Shown one piece after another: positions 10,654 through 23,193 of a stretch of 64,000 bases of DNA. The DNA lies in NCBI GenBank assembly GCA_030142905.1, contig JASJOG010000052.1, positions 1,631,001 to 1,695,000 on the forward strand, in the 5' to 3' direction. How positions within the stretch are numbered: the first letter of the stretch is position 1; the number at the start of each line of letters is the position of its first letter. Origin of the DNA: Heliopora coerulea. Its lineage: Eukaryota > Cnidaria > Anthozoa > Scleralcyonacea > Helioporidae. The notes beneath the pieces are model-generated. The model was not told the origin of the DNA. It ran no database searches and was given only the letters and a program-made list of their open reading frames with translations. A program made the translations under genes and the position numbers.

Positions 10654-12505
10654 GTTAATGGTAAACATAAACAGTTTAGGCTGGTAGTTAATAATTGCAA
10701 AAATTACACTACACTGACAGTTTGACAAACCACTAAATACTATTTTAGAAGTTTCAATTGAGTATCAAACAGTTACTAGCTGTCTTGGTTCCTTGTCAAC
10801 AAAAGTACCAATTTTGAATTAATCATATGTATACAATAATGAAACAACTGACTACTGAAAAAAATGATCAACTACTGAAAATGGAGATTTTGGTGTTGAT
10901 AAACAGGTCTAATATAAGTTCATATTTTTATCATGGTGACAAAATTTCTTGCCTTCTTTGTATGATTCTCAGATGGTATGAATTAGAATATTTTTAGCTT
11001 CAGCAGACCCCTACTCAATTTTTAAATCTTGGCTGCATTCGAATTTTAAGTACTTTTAATGCCTCAAAGTAAGTCTACTTTGAGGAGATGTTTCCTTGAA
11101 ATAATGTTGTTAGTGACATTTAGGATCATGAAACTGGAAAGGTTGAGTGAAATTTCAAGTAGGTAGGGCTACAATTCAAAGAGGTCAGGGACATGTTATC
11201 CCGAGAATTTTTTAAAGTAAGACTTCTAAAATCAAAACGTAAAACAAAGAGAAGAGCCCACCACAAAACTCTCAAATGAAGTACCATAAAGACATTGAAA
11301 TATTTCATGAAATAATTTACTAACGTTTCACATCTCGCTGTATCACCAGACATGAGAGTCATCGGATTAACAATGGTTAACAGTATACATTACAACTGAA
11401 ATTTATAATATTTGGCAATAAGATTACGAATGGTCAAATTCTTAAAAACGGTCAGACTTTTAAACAAATACCGGCAAATGATAAAGTTACGCGATTAGAT
11501 GCTAATTCAGTGGAAAACACAATGAGGATTTTAGAATTACGAACAGTCAAAGTGTCAACTAACAAAACGGTCAAATAATTAGGCAACAAACTTAAATATT
11601 TAAAACAGTAGAGTCATGAGATTAGAAACGATAAAGGAAAAAAATACGAATTGACAGACGGTAAAGAGATATAGACTGAACTTAGACGTCATATTAGAGC
11701 AAGAGAGCGCTGTAGAAGAGATATTTTCATCAATGGAGGGCTTAAGTTTTGTGAGAAGTGAGCTACCACGAGTTAAGAGTTGAAAATTGGAATCACTTTG
11801 GGTAAAAAATAACTGAAAAATCATCCCGAGAGGTGAGGTGGAGAGTATTGTGATTACCTGTGACGGAAACGTTGAACTAATTTATTCACTAAAAGAGGAT
11901 TTATAAACATCCGGTTGTAGTCAGTTAACTTTATAATACTGTTGGACAGATTGATTGTAGTTATGAGTCGGGGGTAAGAAAAGGCGGGAGCGAAGAAAAC
12001 GAGGTTGTTGATTAAAGGAAATAAAGAGTTGATATTATTTATTTGTGTGGTCTATAAGTTCCCCACACCTGTCATTGAAGTCCTAGGTAACAAATTTTCC
12101 TCCTGTCAGAGTAGAAATTTCCTCGTGTTCTCGAGGTGCGTGTATGGAAGTGTTGGGGAGTTTGGCTGAAATACAAAGATGTCGCAAAAGCAACGAAACG
12201 TAAGTGAAATTATTTCATGAAGTATTTCAGTCTTGTCTTGGTTTCATAGCACTGCATGTAAAAGTTTAGGCCTAGGCTCTCATATTTATAATACGTGTAT
12301 GTTATCCGCCCAGAGATTCAGAAACCACGAATTCTAAACTCGCATATTTCTACCGCTAAAATCGAAATTACATGACGGAAAAACGAAAAGTTACTGTGAT
12401 TTTGGAATACTTCTTCGACACTTATTAGGTAATCCGAGAAGTCATTGGGGTAGAATCTGGGAACTAATGTAGGATTTTTGGCGGGAACTTTAGAACGCCG
12501 CACAA
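10654..12505. other. AT-rich intergenic stretch without a recognised gene
   Basis: Contains a degenerate hammerhead-like core on the minus strand near 11309-11350 and many short repeats of 'acggtca'/'acgaac' around 11380-11640. No coding exon could be supported on either strand. Confidence 0.4.
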
Positions 12506-12510
12506 GCACA

Positions 12511-12550
12511 ACTTACTTTTATTTATTTATTTATTTATTTATTTAATTTT
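12511..12550. repeat. (TTTA)n microsatellite at the LINE 3' end
   Basis: Roughly nine TTTA units ending the minus-strand LINE, consistent with a retrotransposed 3' tail. Confidence 0.85.
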
Positions 12551-13087
12551 ATTTACATGTACGGTAGTCCTTCAAACTGTATAATAGTTTGTTTTCCAAG
12601 GAGCCATATAGAAATATACACAATTATTCACTTATTAATTCAAAATTATTATACATCTAAGATAACAATTATCACATTTACTTGTTGGACATTATTAAAA
12701 TTACTTTGGAAATATTTAAAGACCTTATGCTTAAGCACTAGTCCATCTGTCTTTGAGTAGAACCCTAAAATGCCCTAAGGGAATGTTGGTGGCCTTAAAA
12801 GATCTTGGTAGGTCATTCCAAGTTTTAGCCCCAGAATAACTAATACTTTTTTTGAGAAAATTTGTCTTGGGCTTATCTAAAGCATAATCAAAGTTATTAT
12901 TCTGTAAGTGGTATGTTTGATTATTTGCCAGTTTGAAAAGGTTAGAAATATTTTCCAGATATTCTCCTTTCCTTATTTTGTACATAAATACAGCTTTGTT
13001 GTCTTCCCTTCTCTCCACCAATAGTTGCCAATTTAATTCTCTTATAATCACAATAGATCTAAATTCATATGATTTACCAGTAATGAT

Positions 13088-14407
13088 TCATGCAGCCCTG
13101 TTTTGCATTTTTTGTAGTTTGTCAATTAAATAATTATTGCAGGTATCCCAAACAAGGCTACAATAGTCAAAATATGGCAAAATAATTGCATTATAGATTG
13201 AGATCAGTGTCTCTTGTGGTACAAAAGCTTTCATGTGCCTGATCATCCCTATACCCTTAGACACCTTACTAACTATATTATTTAAATGGGATTTCCATTT
13301 AAGTTGGTCATCGACTATGACTCCCAGTGTTTTGGTTTCTTTCACCCTATTTATTCTACTTCCTCCGAGTTTAAGATCAGGGTCATTATTAATATTGTTT
13401 AGTCTAGATCCAACGATCATGTATTCAGTTTTTTCTATATTTACAGTTAGTTTATTAGTCAGCAACTATTGGTGTATATGTTCCAAGTCTTCACTTAAAT
13501 TTGTTTCAATATCAGCAATAGAGGGAGCGCTTGTTCTTAAATTAGTGTCATCAGCAAACATACTAGCTGTGGATTTGCATAAGCAGTTAGGCAAATCATT
13601 AATGTAGATAAGAAATAACAGTGGCCCCAAATTTGAGCCTTGTGGGACACCACATCAAATGATTTTTTGTTTAGAAATAGTATGGTCAACCTTAAACATT
13701 TGAATTCTATTTGTTAAATATGATTGAAACAAGTTTAACGTGGTTCCTCATATGCCAAAAAGTGCTAGTTTTCTAAGCATGAATTTGTGGTCCACACAAT
13801 CAAAAAGCTTTAAATCTAGGAATATAATTCCACTCAAATGCCCTTTATCCATATTTATATACCATTTGTTAGTAATGTTTTATAGTGATGTCTGAGTGGA
13901 ACTCATTTTCCTGAATCCTGCTTGGTATTCAGATAGAAGTTTATTAGATTCTAGATCTATTGTCAATTGGTTCGAGATTAATTTCTCAAAAGCCTTCACT
14001 ATTGTGGAGAGAACTGATATTGGTTGATAGTTACAGCAGTCTGACTTACTGCCTGATTTATGTATAGGAGACATGCATGCCACCTTAAAGTCATCAGGGA
14101 AAATACCTCTTTCTATGGACATATTAAATATGATTGTGAGAGATTCGGTTACCATGTCGGCACAATCCCTCACAAGTTTTGGTGATATTGTGTCATGTCC
14201 AGTAACTTTAGAAGGTTTCGTTCTTGAGAGTATTCTATGCACCTCATTTGGCGAGATTTTCCTAAGTTCAAAACGTGTATCACATGGTGTGATATAAGTT
14301 TCTGGGGCTATGTGGCTCTCGGGTAGATAGTCAGCTAAGTCTGATCCAATGTCGTTAAAATATGTATTCAAAGCATCAGCTATAGAATCTGAATTTGTAT
14401 TGGACAC
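13088..14407 (-). pseudogene. LINE reverse transcriptase, broken
   Basis: Two long open pieces (14407-13880 and 13465-13088) plus interrupted sequence between them give a near-complete reverse transcriptase: fingers (PNEVHRILSRTKPSKVTGHD), palm with FLDLKAFDCVDH near 13.8 kb, [11 protein letters not shown] near 13.63 kb and FADD near 13.55 kb, and a thumb with KTLGVIVDDQLKWKSHLN. In-frame stops separate the pieces. Confidence 0.85.
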
Positions 14408-14476
14408 CCCTTTATCATTTAATTCATTGATTTTAGTAGTTTTGGAATTCTTGTTGGTCAGTTTATTAATGGTTTT

Positions 14477-15700
14477 CTACATTTCTTTTGGATTGTTTTT
14501 GCTTTGGCTCAGTGCATTTTTATAGTAGCTAGGTTTTGTTTTTTTGACCAGTTTATTAAGTTCATTTCTTGCTTTTTTATATGCTTCATAAGTTCTTTCA
14601 GACCCTGTTTTAATTGCTTTTTTCTTAAGGAAATCCCTATTGTATATTTTGTTTTTTATGTCAGTTGTAAACCATGGAGCATATTCACTTCTGACTCTCC
14701 TGATGACCGGGGGAGCATGCGTGTCAGCTACAGCAAGAAATTTTGCTTTCCAATTGTTCCAGAGAAAGTTAGGATCGAACACATTAGGTTTTATTTGGAG
14801 AATTTGAATTAGATCATACCTAAAGGCTTCTAAGTTATAATGTTTAAATTGTCTTGTATGTATTACCTTAGGTTTATTGCAAGGAATAGATATTTTCCTG
14901 TGGATATAGATGAGGCTATGATCACTGAAACCAATGTGGTCAACACCAGATTTGATTATATTTCTAGGTCGATTAGTGAAAAACAGGTCAATCAGAACCT
15001 GTGAATTTTCAGTTATACGGGTTGGCTCAGTAATAATTTGTTCCAAAAGTCTCAGTAATTTCGACTAACTTTTTTGTTTGAATTTTCCCATCTTGACGAA
15101 GCCAGTCGCAGTTGAAATCACTTGTTGTAACGATTTCTAAGTCCTCTAAGTCCATCGATTGCAAACATTTTTCATACTCGTCAAAAACCTCAAGAGAGGC
15201 ATCTGGGAGCCTTTACCAAGTATCAATCAAGAACGACTTTGTTCTTGGTTTTAAAATTTCAACTGTAATTATCTCTAATTCTCTTGGCATCAAGTCTACT
15301 CTAACTTTGTAGTTAATGGAGCTACGAATATAAATAGCAACTTCACCACCATTTTGATTTCTGTCTTTACGTATTAATTCATAACTGTCTATATCCACTT
15401 CATGGTCGGCGACAGTACTATCCAACCATGTTTCATTAATACTTATTGTATGAAATTGTTGGCTATGCATATATATCCTGAGTTGGTCTATATTTTTTAT
15501 TAAGCTTCTTATGTTGAGATGGGCTATTTTAAATCCCCTTGCTTTATTATGTGTATAACATTTATATGACTCTTGATTGGTTATTTGTGATTCATCACTT
15601 TTCTTACTTGTTTCAAGGGGGGCATAAGAAAGTAGGTTATACTCAGAGACAGATGGTAACTCGTTTGTTTTCTGATCACTGGAGCCCCTACCTATAACGG
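14477..15700 (-). pseudogene. LINE endonuclease domain, broken
   Basis: Pieces at about 15700-15213 and 15046-14477 form an exonuclease-endonuclease-phosphatase fold. Visible blocks are HLNIRSLIKNIDQLR, NETWLD, RKDRNQNGGEVAIYIR, SDFNCDWL and GFSDHSLIYIHRK (the SDH block near the C-terminal catalytic His). The frame is interrupted by a stop replacing the residue after DTW near 15213 and by further stops around 15050-15100. Confidence 0.8.
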
Positions 15701-15813
15701 ATAGTCATTTTGAATATATTTCCTTACTTTGAAGAAATTGCTGTACTCGAAGTCGTCGATGGCATAGTTTGCACTGTTTTGGTACAGGCTAGTGCACTCC
15801 TTAGCGCTTACTT

Positions 15814-18800
15814 ATGGCGAGTACAAGCAGTTGTCCGCAGAAACGTCTCGTTAGTTCCTTAGATGTTAATACTCTTACACGGCTCTCGTCTCTATTGAAT
15901 CCGAAGCTGCTTATGAAAGATTGGCGTGGGTTAGCTGGTACCTTCGGTTATACCGATGCTCAGGTACGGAATTTTGAGAAAGATTCTGACCAAACTCTCG
16001 CGTTTCTTCGTCACTGGTGGGCTAGCAATTGCAAAGAAAAGACTGTGTCTTTGTTAATAGACCATTTGAAGGCAATGGAAAGAGACGACGCTGCAGATTT
16101 ACTTGAGCCTTATAAGTACGATACAAGCGATTGTAAGTACTTTGGCTTCTATTGTTGTTGCGCATTGCTAGTTAGGCATGGTTCAAACGTCGAACTTCTC
16201 ATGAGCCGAACCTAATTCAGTAAATTAAACTCATGAGAAGTTCGACGTCTGAATCAATTAAGTTCGGCAGTTTTCTGAAACGCAAACTAACGATTGTTCA
16301 GGCCATCGATCTTTATACTGACTGTCTACGGTTTCGAAATTTGCAACGCGAATAAATAATCAACCAGTGATGTTTGTGTCGTCATATTTTCGACTGACCG
16401 CCATGTTCCTGGCAGGCGTCCTTCAAACTGGATCAACTTTCAGCTAAAACGCTGTCGTATTTCTTTAAAAAAGAACAATAATAACACGTTGCCTTTGCGG
16501 TTTGGTATAATGATTCCATTTAGCTTTATGAAAGGTCGGTCAAGTCTCCAGTAGCAACATCTCGTTTGGCGGAGACGCTTGCTAGGACTATGGTGGCCGA
16601 GAAAAATCGAGGATAAGAAATCCACAGAGGTGGACTATTGATTGATTTGATATAATATTCTGTGCCTCACTAAAGACCCTTTGAAGAAATGGCCACGAAT
16701 TCGATATTCATTTTTGTACAGTAAAATTATCCATACTACATCATTATTGTGTTGACAATTGTAAAGGATTTTTGAATAATTTTTGGTCCCCAGATTATAT
16801 ATTAGGCAATCACAACTCCACAAAAAATACAACAAAGAGTATTCTCATGTTTTCACAATTATGTAGGCTCTTATGACATAATTAGAGCACATTAGGCTAT
16901 GTTTAGCATTATTGTAAATATTAATTTACTTGACTAACCAGAATTGCTTGGAAGTCGCCATTAGCAGCAAGAGAAAGAACATCCTGAGCATAACTTGTGT
17001 GGTTTGCTTCCTAGCTGTAAAATTTAAAACACTTTGTTTCAAGGCACAGAAGGATGATTTCATCAGGGCTATTCTCAGTGACTATGGTCTTTTGAATGTT
17101 GGTCTTTATTTTACCACCAGAATTGACCAACTTAGGGAAAAAGAAAGAACAGCTAAAAATAGTCTTGCAGTTGACATGTTAATGAAATTTACGAGGGAGC
17201 TGCTTCTTGCCTGTAAGGCAAATGCCATTGCCTTTGTTTACTGGCATGGACATTGCAGCTTTCTTAAAACTCCCTAACTACTTGCTATTGCATGTGATCT
17301 TCCACATAGTCATCTCATCCCATTTTAAGAATCTTGGTGATTGTTTGCAACCCAGCAATAGGTGAAATGCTAAATTGCATTCACTTGTTACTGTGATGTT
17401 AAAAAAGCTGCCTAGGTAGCAGTTTTTGAGTTACAACTGATTTAGTGGTATGGTAAGAGTTAAGATTAGGGTAATTACCAAGTCAACTGAGCTAAGAATG
17501 GCCTTGCCAACCAAGTTACAGTAGAGTTTTAGGCAGTTACATTTCTTGGCACTCAAAAAAACCTATCATGGGCTTATCAGAAGAATTTTTTCATGGGTGA
17601 GTGAAAATTTGCCAGAAAAAAACTTTCTAACCCAAATTCTGGGTGTGAAAAAATTTGAGTAATGAATATTGTAAGTTGTCAGTAGGTCTAAATAAATAAT
17701 ACCAGTAATGGACAGGATAGAATTTGTAGAACATAGACTAACACCAGGTTAGTTGTATTACTTAATAATTAAAGATTTCATTGATAATTAATGGTGTTTA
17801 TGTCTTTTCTATACTGTATGTCTGAAACTGTTAATCATATTTATTGAATGATTACTATTTCCACCTAGTGAATCACTAGCTGATGCTCTGTTTGAATTTC
17901 AGAATAATTAAGCTAAAAATTTGCTTAAAGTGAGTTCTCTCTACCCCCAGCTCCTGCCCTGTACAAGTATGCTGATCTAGTGCAGTTTATCTGTGTCTCT
18001 TCTTTAGATTTGAACTCATTCTAGCCAATGTTATGTATTACACTTTATTTCATGTTTTGAGATGAAAATAATTAGGAAGTGTGTTCATGATCTAAAAATA
18101 ATTTAAATGGCTAAGACAAAAAAAAAAAAAAAAAAAAAAAAGCAAGCTTAGTGGTGAATTTTTCTGCTGAATATAGAATAGAGGCAGACATATGGTCAGG
18201 TTCTTCTGTGGTCATGACTTACAGTAATCAATATTTATAAAAAATAAAACAAGGCTGATTCATATGTTGGGTGCCACTGTGACTCAACTGATGAATATCA
18301 TGATCATCATTTCAACCCAGTAATTGAATAATGACTATCCATTTAATGTATGGTGAACAAGGCCATTGCCTGTTTATGTATACCCACAGACCAAGGCTTG
18401 AAATACATGTAAGTGGTAGTCATGTGTAGTTGACTGGGAAATTATTCAGTCTGTCTAGTAAATAGGGTTGCTTACTGGTCATTTATGATTGATACAGTTT
18501 TTAACAGATCTTAGATTTGTAAACAATTTTACATGAACATTCATTTGGAAAAATTTTCTCTGTAAAATCATTTATAAAATCATCTGGTACATACAGCATT
18601 GTTGCAAGCATTTCACTTGTGCCAAAGCAGGTACCTAAAAGCTACAGTACCCAAAACCCTGCAAGTTCTGGGCAAGACAGAGGGCTTTTATGCCCAAAAA
18701 TCCACACAAGCAGTTAATTGCATGGAGATCTGTGCCATACAATGTAGTAAGATTCACAAAATAAGTTCATCATTCTTTATTTTACCCAAACCTATGAACC

Positions 18801-21559
18801 CTGTGTCATAAATCACTTCAATCCTCACTTGTTCAAGAGGTTTATTTTATTCATTTATTTATATTTCAAGGAATTTCTGTTATGTTCTTATTGCACAATA
18901 TTATTGTTACTTCCTAACATATAGTTAATAACTTAGCATTTTTGATGCAAATGATGCATAGTTTCTTCTCTTGTTGTATGTCTTTCTCTTGTTGTATGTC
19001 TTTCTCTTGCCATAGTGATTACATATTTCCCCCAGTAAACCAGCAGGAGAATAGGTGCCTGACTGTTTTTGAAACACCTGAGAAATGAAGTTAGTCAAAT
19101 ATATTCATCCTAGTGTTCATGGTGTAATTATATTTGTGGTATGATATTTCTAAATGATTTTTGTCTGAATTAGCCCTTTGATCTCTATGGTCCCTCTTTG
19201 ATACATGAATTTAATTTTGGCAACTTTCTGAGAATTTTTTTTATAGCCAAGGGCAGGCATTCTTGGGATCAAAAGGTTAAAAAATGCAAAAGTACAAACA
19301 TTCACCTTTTTTTTTACATATTTTGTTTTATCAGCTGTGGATCATACTCGGCAAGACCCCAACAAAAAGAACGCTGTTAAACTTCTTCGACTGCTTGTTG
19401 AAAAAGGATCTGCCGCTCTCCGAAATGTCTTTGACATGTACCACCCTCCTCCCACATTAACGGAATCACTGTTATCATACAGGAGTCATCTTGTAAATCT
19501 ACGTTCTTTGAGAAGCCATCACATGAACATCTTGTTTCCTCGTGGTGGCAAAAATGTTAGGTCTACAGACTTTGATATTACCTTGCTTTATTTACTTCTC
19601 ACCAACATTTGTAATCTCCACCCCCCTTCAACAACAAGATCGTGGTTGAAGTGTCCACCATTACAAGATCAATCCATGGAAGCCAATGTGGCAAGAATAA
19701 TGTACTACACTAAAGAAGTGGCATACCGCGTTAAGAATGCTGGCTATGATGACAGAACTTTTCGTGCTTTGTGGAATAGTATTTCTAATACTATAGTAGG
19801 TCTTGTGCCAGAAGCTGTCGCCAAAAATATTCACAATCTGAAAAGAAGTTCTTCTGTTGAAAATTACTCGTATGTTTCTAAAGAAGTGGAAGAAAGGGAA
19901 AAACAAGTTGAAAAACTCCAGGAAGCAATATTTAAGTATTCAGAGTATGTAACTTCACTCAGACCAAGAGATGAAACAAGTACAACAAAAAGACCAAGAT
20001 TTCTTGCTTTTCCCAAAGATCTGTTAAATGAGGACAAGTCTACGTTAAAGTTCAATGATGAGGAAATGAATGAAGTCCAAGATGCAGTGGGTTTTACAAA
20101 AAATAAAAGAGCCAAACGTGAAAGTGTTCCAGAAAGACTTGATGAACTTGAGAAAGAGTTGCAGATTTATCAGACGGAAGTAACACGAGTAGTGAAAAGT
20201 CTGCAGGAAGAATCTGTGCGTGACAAAGCAGCTTCAGTTAGCGACCAAGTCACAGCTAAGCGTGTCCAGAAACAACAAAATATGCTCACGACACTAGCTA
20301 GGTGTGAATTCAAAGGGGACATTGATCGTCTCGCCGAACTACATCAAGAAGGCACAAGAAGGTGGCTTTTTGACAAACTCAGAAGTTGGTTTAGTGGTAA
20401 AGAGCCAGGTTCGAGATTAATGGTTCTGACTGCTCATCAAGGGGCAGGAAAAAGTGTGTTTTCTGCCAAAGTTTGCCAGATCTATCAAGCAAGCGGCCAG
20501 TTAGCCGCATGTCATTTTTGCAAATTCAACTATCGAGACTATAGGGATCCACAATTCATGTTGCAATCTTTGGCTACTTATTTAAACAAAAACGTCAGCG
20601 GATTTGAAGAAAAACTCATTGAAAGTCTGCAAAGGGCTCATTCAAGGGAGACTCTTCGAGATTCTTACAGAGTACTTTTGAAAGACCCTTTGCTTGCCCT
20701 TGATCAACAAGATCACATGATTATTGTTATTGATGGTGTGGATGAAATTGAAAGTGATAGAAAGAACGAGCTGCTCGATTTAATATTTGAAGAGTTCGAG
20801 ACCCTTCCGAAGTGGATTAAAGTCCTAGTCACCAGCCGACCCGAGCTATTGCTTCAAGAAAAGCTAGTTCATTTGAAACCCGTAGAAATCAAACAAGAAA
20901 ATGAAGATCATATCAATGATATAAAGCGTTTTCTTGAAAAACGTGTTACTGGTGTTCACGACAATCAGGGCATTCTTGACCATATAGTGGGAAGATGCGA
21001 GGGTTCCTTCCTTTATGCATATCACATTCAATCCGAATTACTTAAAAACAAATCTGAATATAATACTGCAACGAGCATCAAGCGCCTTCTTCCTAAACTA
21101 AAAGGCATTAGATCTGAGTATAAGAAGTACTTCCAACGCTTTGAAAATGAATTAAATGGGGTATCGTCGAGAATTGAATTTTGTCGAATCCTGGAAGTGC
21201 TGGTTGCAGCCCTTTCTCCTCTTCCGCTAGGTTTTCTTCCTGAAGTTCTTGAGTTACCTACAGGTACCTCTGAAAGGAAAAAGTTTATCCGAAAAGTTAA
21301 AGAAAGCCTTTCAGGGCATTTGGTTGTTGACAACAACTGTGTCACCTTTTGTCATGAAGATGTAATAAACTGGCTTACGTCGGGTGAACAACATACCTAC
21401 GTTGTCGATATTAAATCTGGCCATAAACATTTGGCCCGAGTGAGTGAAAAGGAAATGCAGAAAGTCAGTCCTGGTAATCTGATTACAGGTGATCAAATAA
21501 CCAAAGAACTGGCATACGCACTCAAGTACGGACCACAGCACAAGCTGCTTGCAGATTGA
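15814..21559 (+). CDS. Death-HEPN(DZIP3-like)-NACHT STAND protein
   Basis: Two exons, 15814-16132 and 19335-21559, joined in phase (donor GTAAGT, acceptor ttttatcag), give 847 residues. Residues about 20-97 form a Death domain (KDWRGLAGTFGYTDAQVRNFE, then LAFLRHWW and AADLLEPY). Residues about 120-270 resemble the HEPN domain of DZIP3-like proteins. A charged coiled-coil-like stretch follows (about 285-420). The NACHT NTPase has P-loop AHQGAGKS (about 473-480), Walker B IIVIDGVDEIESD (about 566-578) and sensor VLVTSRPE (about 603-610). A winged-helix-like region runs to the end. Such proteins are signal-transducing ATPases that oligomerise and recruit Death-domain adaptors, so an innate-immune or cell-death role is inferred. 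It ends where related proteins usually continue into ankyrin, TPR or WD repeats. An extra exon within the 3.2-kb intron cannot be excluded. Confidence 0.8.
16187..16248. repeat. Perfect 19-bp inverted repeat
   Basis: 16187-16205 (ACGTCGAACTTCTCATGAG) is exactly inverted at 16230-16248 with a 24-base spacer. The flanks 'gccgaacctaatt' and 'aattaagttcggc' extend the relatedness. It lies 55 bases inside intron 1 of the Death-HEPN-NACHT gene and is probably a small mobile-element remnant. Confidence 0.75.
18118..18142. repeat. Poly(A) tract
   Basis: About 24 consecutive A residues in intron 1 of the Death-HEPN-NACHT gene. It could be a retroposon tail, but no element body was recognised before it. 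Confidence 0.8.
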
Positions 21560-21998
21560 GTAGATCGTGTATAACAACTACTTTGGGTATTTGATAGTGG
21601 AACAATTTAGTGCTGCTATGACCAGGTCATATGTCATACAGTTATATGAAACAATGTGTCATTAAATTTAATCTTTTAAAACAATGATTGACAATATCGG
21701 TATAGAAACTATTACTCAGACTTGGGATTTTTTCGTACCATTAATATTATACTGTAATACATCCTTTTGTCTTATTGTAAATAGCCGAGTTTGAATTAGT
21801 ATACACAGGTATTGTAAATTTGTAATTTTGTATATACATGTATAAAAATTAGGGATTTCATTATTCTGTCAGCATATAGACGTAAGTTTTGTAAATTGAG
21901 GGCATAATTATTATTAGTATTTTTCTCTTGCAAATATCCAGCAATGCCCTTTGAAAATCAGGGAACTGAAAAGCCACCGTGTATAACTAAGCTTAAGT

Positions 21999-22004
21999 AA
22001 TAAA
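21999..22004 (+). terminator. Polyadenylation signal AATAAA
   Basis: AATAAA about 440 bases after the stop of the Death-HEPN-NACHT gene, with a second AATAAA about 15 bases later. The intervening sequence is AT-rich and open in no useful frame, as expected of a 3' UTR. Confidence 0.45.
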
Positions 22005-22595
22005 GTTAAGTATGATAATAAAGTAATTAAATCGTGACATAATGGATATGTTAATTTCTGAACAGGGACAATTACACTAGAATCTTTTACACTCTATTAA
22101 ATTCAAATAATACACTTAAAATGATTATGCCTGGCTTTAAACTATTTCTTTTATCACCAATTATGTTTCCAGCAGAGTTAAAAAATGTTTCAGAGGGAAC
22201 ATTTGTATTGCCCGCAAGTATAGATATTATACTTGATTGCCTGACATTGTATGCCGAAACCACTTTAGTTATGACCAAGGCTGTTAAAGACCCAGCTTTT
22301 ATATATATATGTATAAAGCAAGCCTCTTTTTTTTGAAAAATACCTGAGTTCGATTTACGTATGTACTTGTATATTAACTGATACGTAACTAGACCTACGT
22401 ACATCGATATCACAGACGTATTGTGTTGGACGATGTTGGAGGAAACGTAACAGCATCAACGAGCATTTATGGAAACACTCGTTAGTGGCATTTTTACCGT
22501 GACACTGTTCTAAGGACACCGCGCATACCTTTATACCATGATACATAACCGGTGATGACCAATATGGAGATTGTGCTTTTTTTCCCCGGTTGAAG

Positions 22596-22603
22596 TGACG
22601 TCA
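22596..22603. promoter_or_regulatory. Palindromic CRE-like site TGACGTCA
   Basis: A perfect TGACGTCA octamer, the CREB/ATF binding consensus, about 260 bases ahead of the secreted-type ORF at 22864 and about 890 bases ahead of DFFB. Functional relevance is not shown by sequence alone. Confidence 0.3.
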
Positions 22604-22772
22604 TTGTTGTCGTTATTACAGCACAGAGACACTCAAGCAATTTTCTATTTGTTAAATGGTTCAAAAACGTGTTAATAAATCATGAGGAAAACACGAAGGA
22701 AGAAAATAACCGTTTCGAATGTTTGTGTGATAAACACACGCTAACTTTTCTCGCTAACTTTCTTGGTCAATA

Positions 22773-22801
22773 TTTCGTCTTTATTTCAAAGACATCATCA
22801 G
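22773..22801 (-). repeat. Hammerhead-like core motif
   Basis: On the minus strand: CTGATGA, one T, stem GTCTTT, loop, perfectly complementary AAAGAC, then GAAA. The conserved core boxes of a hammerhead ribozyme are present, apart from one unpaired base before the stem. No convincing flanking stems I and III. Confidence 0.5.
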
Positions 22802-22863
22802 ACAGACTGATCACAATTTCGTTGTAATTCTCTTGATTTTAACTCATATCTTGAGTTGTCAAG

Positions 22864-23193
22864 ATGGCATTATTGTTCGGAGTTTGTTTCTTCCTTTATT
22901 TGCTAAAGTTGTCGGCTGGTTCTGGATTTTGCATGTTTTATGCTGGGAACTAATTTTTATTTTAGATTGGCGCAGGATTAGATTTAGTACGTTTTCACGC
23001 TATAATTTGTCCCAATTTTTGTGGCTGCTTCAAAGAAAATCGTTTCAAAAAGCCACCTGCAGAGCAGCATATCGTCGAACCCAAGTGGACCATTTCTCTA
23101 GGAACGGTGCATATTGTCAGTGCTGGACCGTGTGGCATGGGGGTCCAGTGCGGCGCAAAATTCTATGGGGCGACATTTTCAGAAACAAAATAA
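22864..23193 (+). pseudogene. Small secreted-type Cys-rich ORF with two internal stops (remnant or unspliced gene)
   Basis: ATG at 22864 opens a hydrophobic leader MALLFGVCFFLYLLKLSAG, which looks like a signal peptide. The frame then meets TAA (22951) and TAG (22963). In the same frame a 75-codon stretch continues with cysteines (ICPNFCGCFKENRF, SAGPCGMGVQCG) and stops with TAA at 23191-23193. The second part begins right after a good acceptor-like ttttattttag, so it may be a separate exon, but no adequate donor or intron length was found for joining the two. I do not recognise the family. It is either a decayed small secreted-protein gene or one whose true first exon I have missed. Confidence 0.3.

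Larger units (their letters stand above)
12510..15710 (-). mobile_element. Non-LTR retrotransposon (LINE), decayed, antisense
   Basis: On the minus strand an apurinic-like endonuclease is followed by a reverse transcriptase. Endonuclease segments (about 15.7-14.5 kb) show FKIAHLNIRSL, ISINETWLDS, DFNCDW and GFSDHSLIY. Reverse transcriptase segments (about 14.4-13.1 kb) include HDTISPKLVRDC, SPIHKSG, YQPISVLS, AFEKLI and a catalytic MFADDT box. A C-terminal region follows to 12.73 kb. The downstream (3') end is a (TTTA)n tract at 12515-12546, a typical LINE tail. At least five in-frame stops or shifts, for example after LIDTW near 15213 and before LLTNKL near 13466, make it a pseudogene. Jockey/CR1/L2-like by architecture; the exact clade is not resolved. 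No ORF1 seen. Its 5' end lies about 100 bases from the start of the next gene. Confidence 0.9.

Noticed and set aside
16187..16248. CRISPR-like or terminator hairpin
   Set aside because: A single inverted pair in a eukaryotic intron; there is no repeat-spacer array anywhere in the window, and bacterial-type terminators do not apply.
16930..17277. Open frame containing AQKDDFIRAILSDYGLLNVG, possibly an extra exon of the STAND gene
   Set aside because: It looks somewhat protein-like, but the flanking exons already join in phase without it, no matched splice pair gives the right phase, and I recognise no domain.
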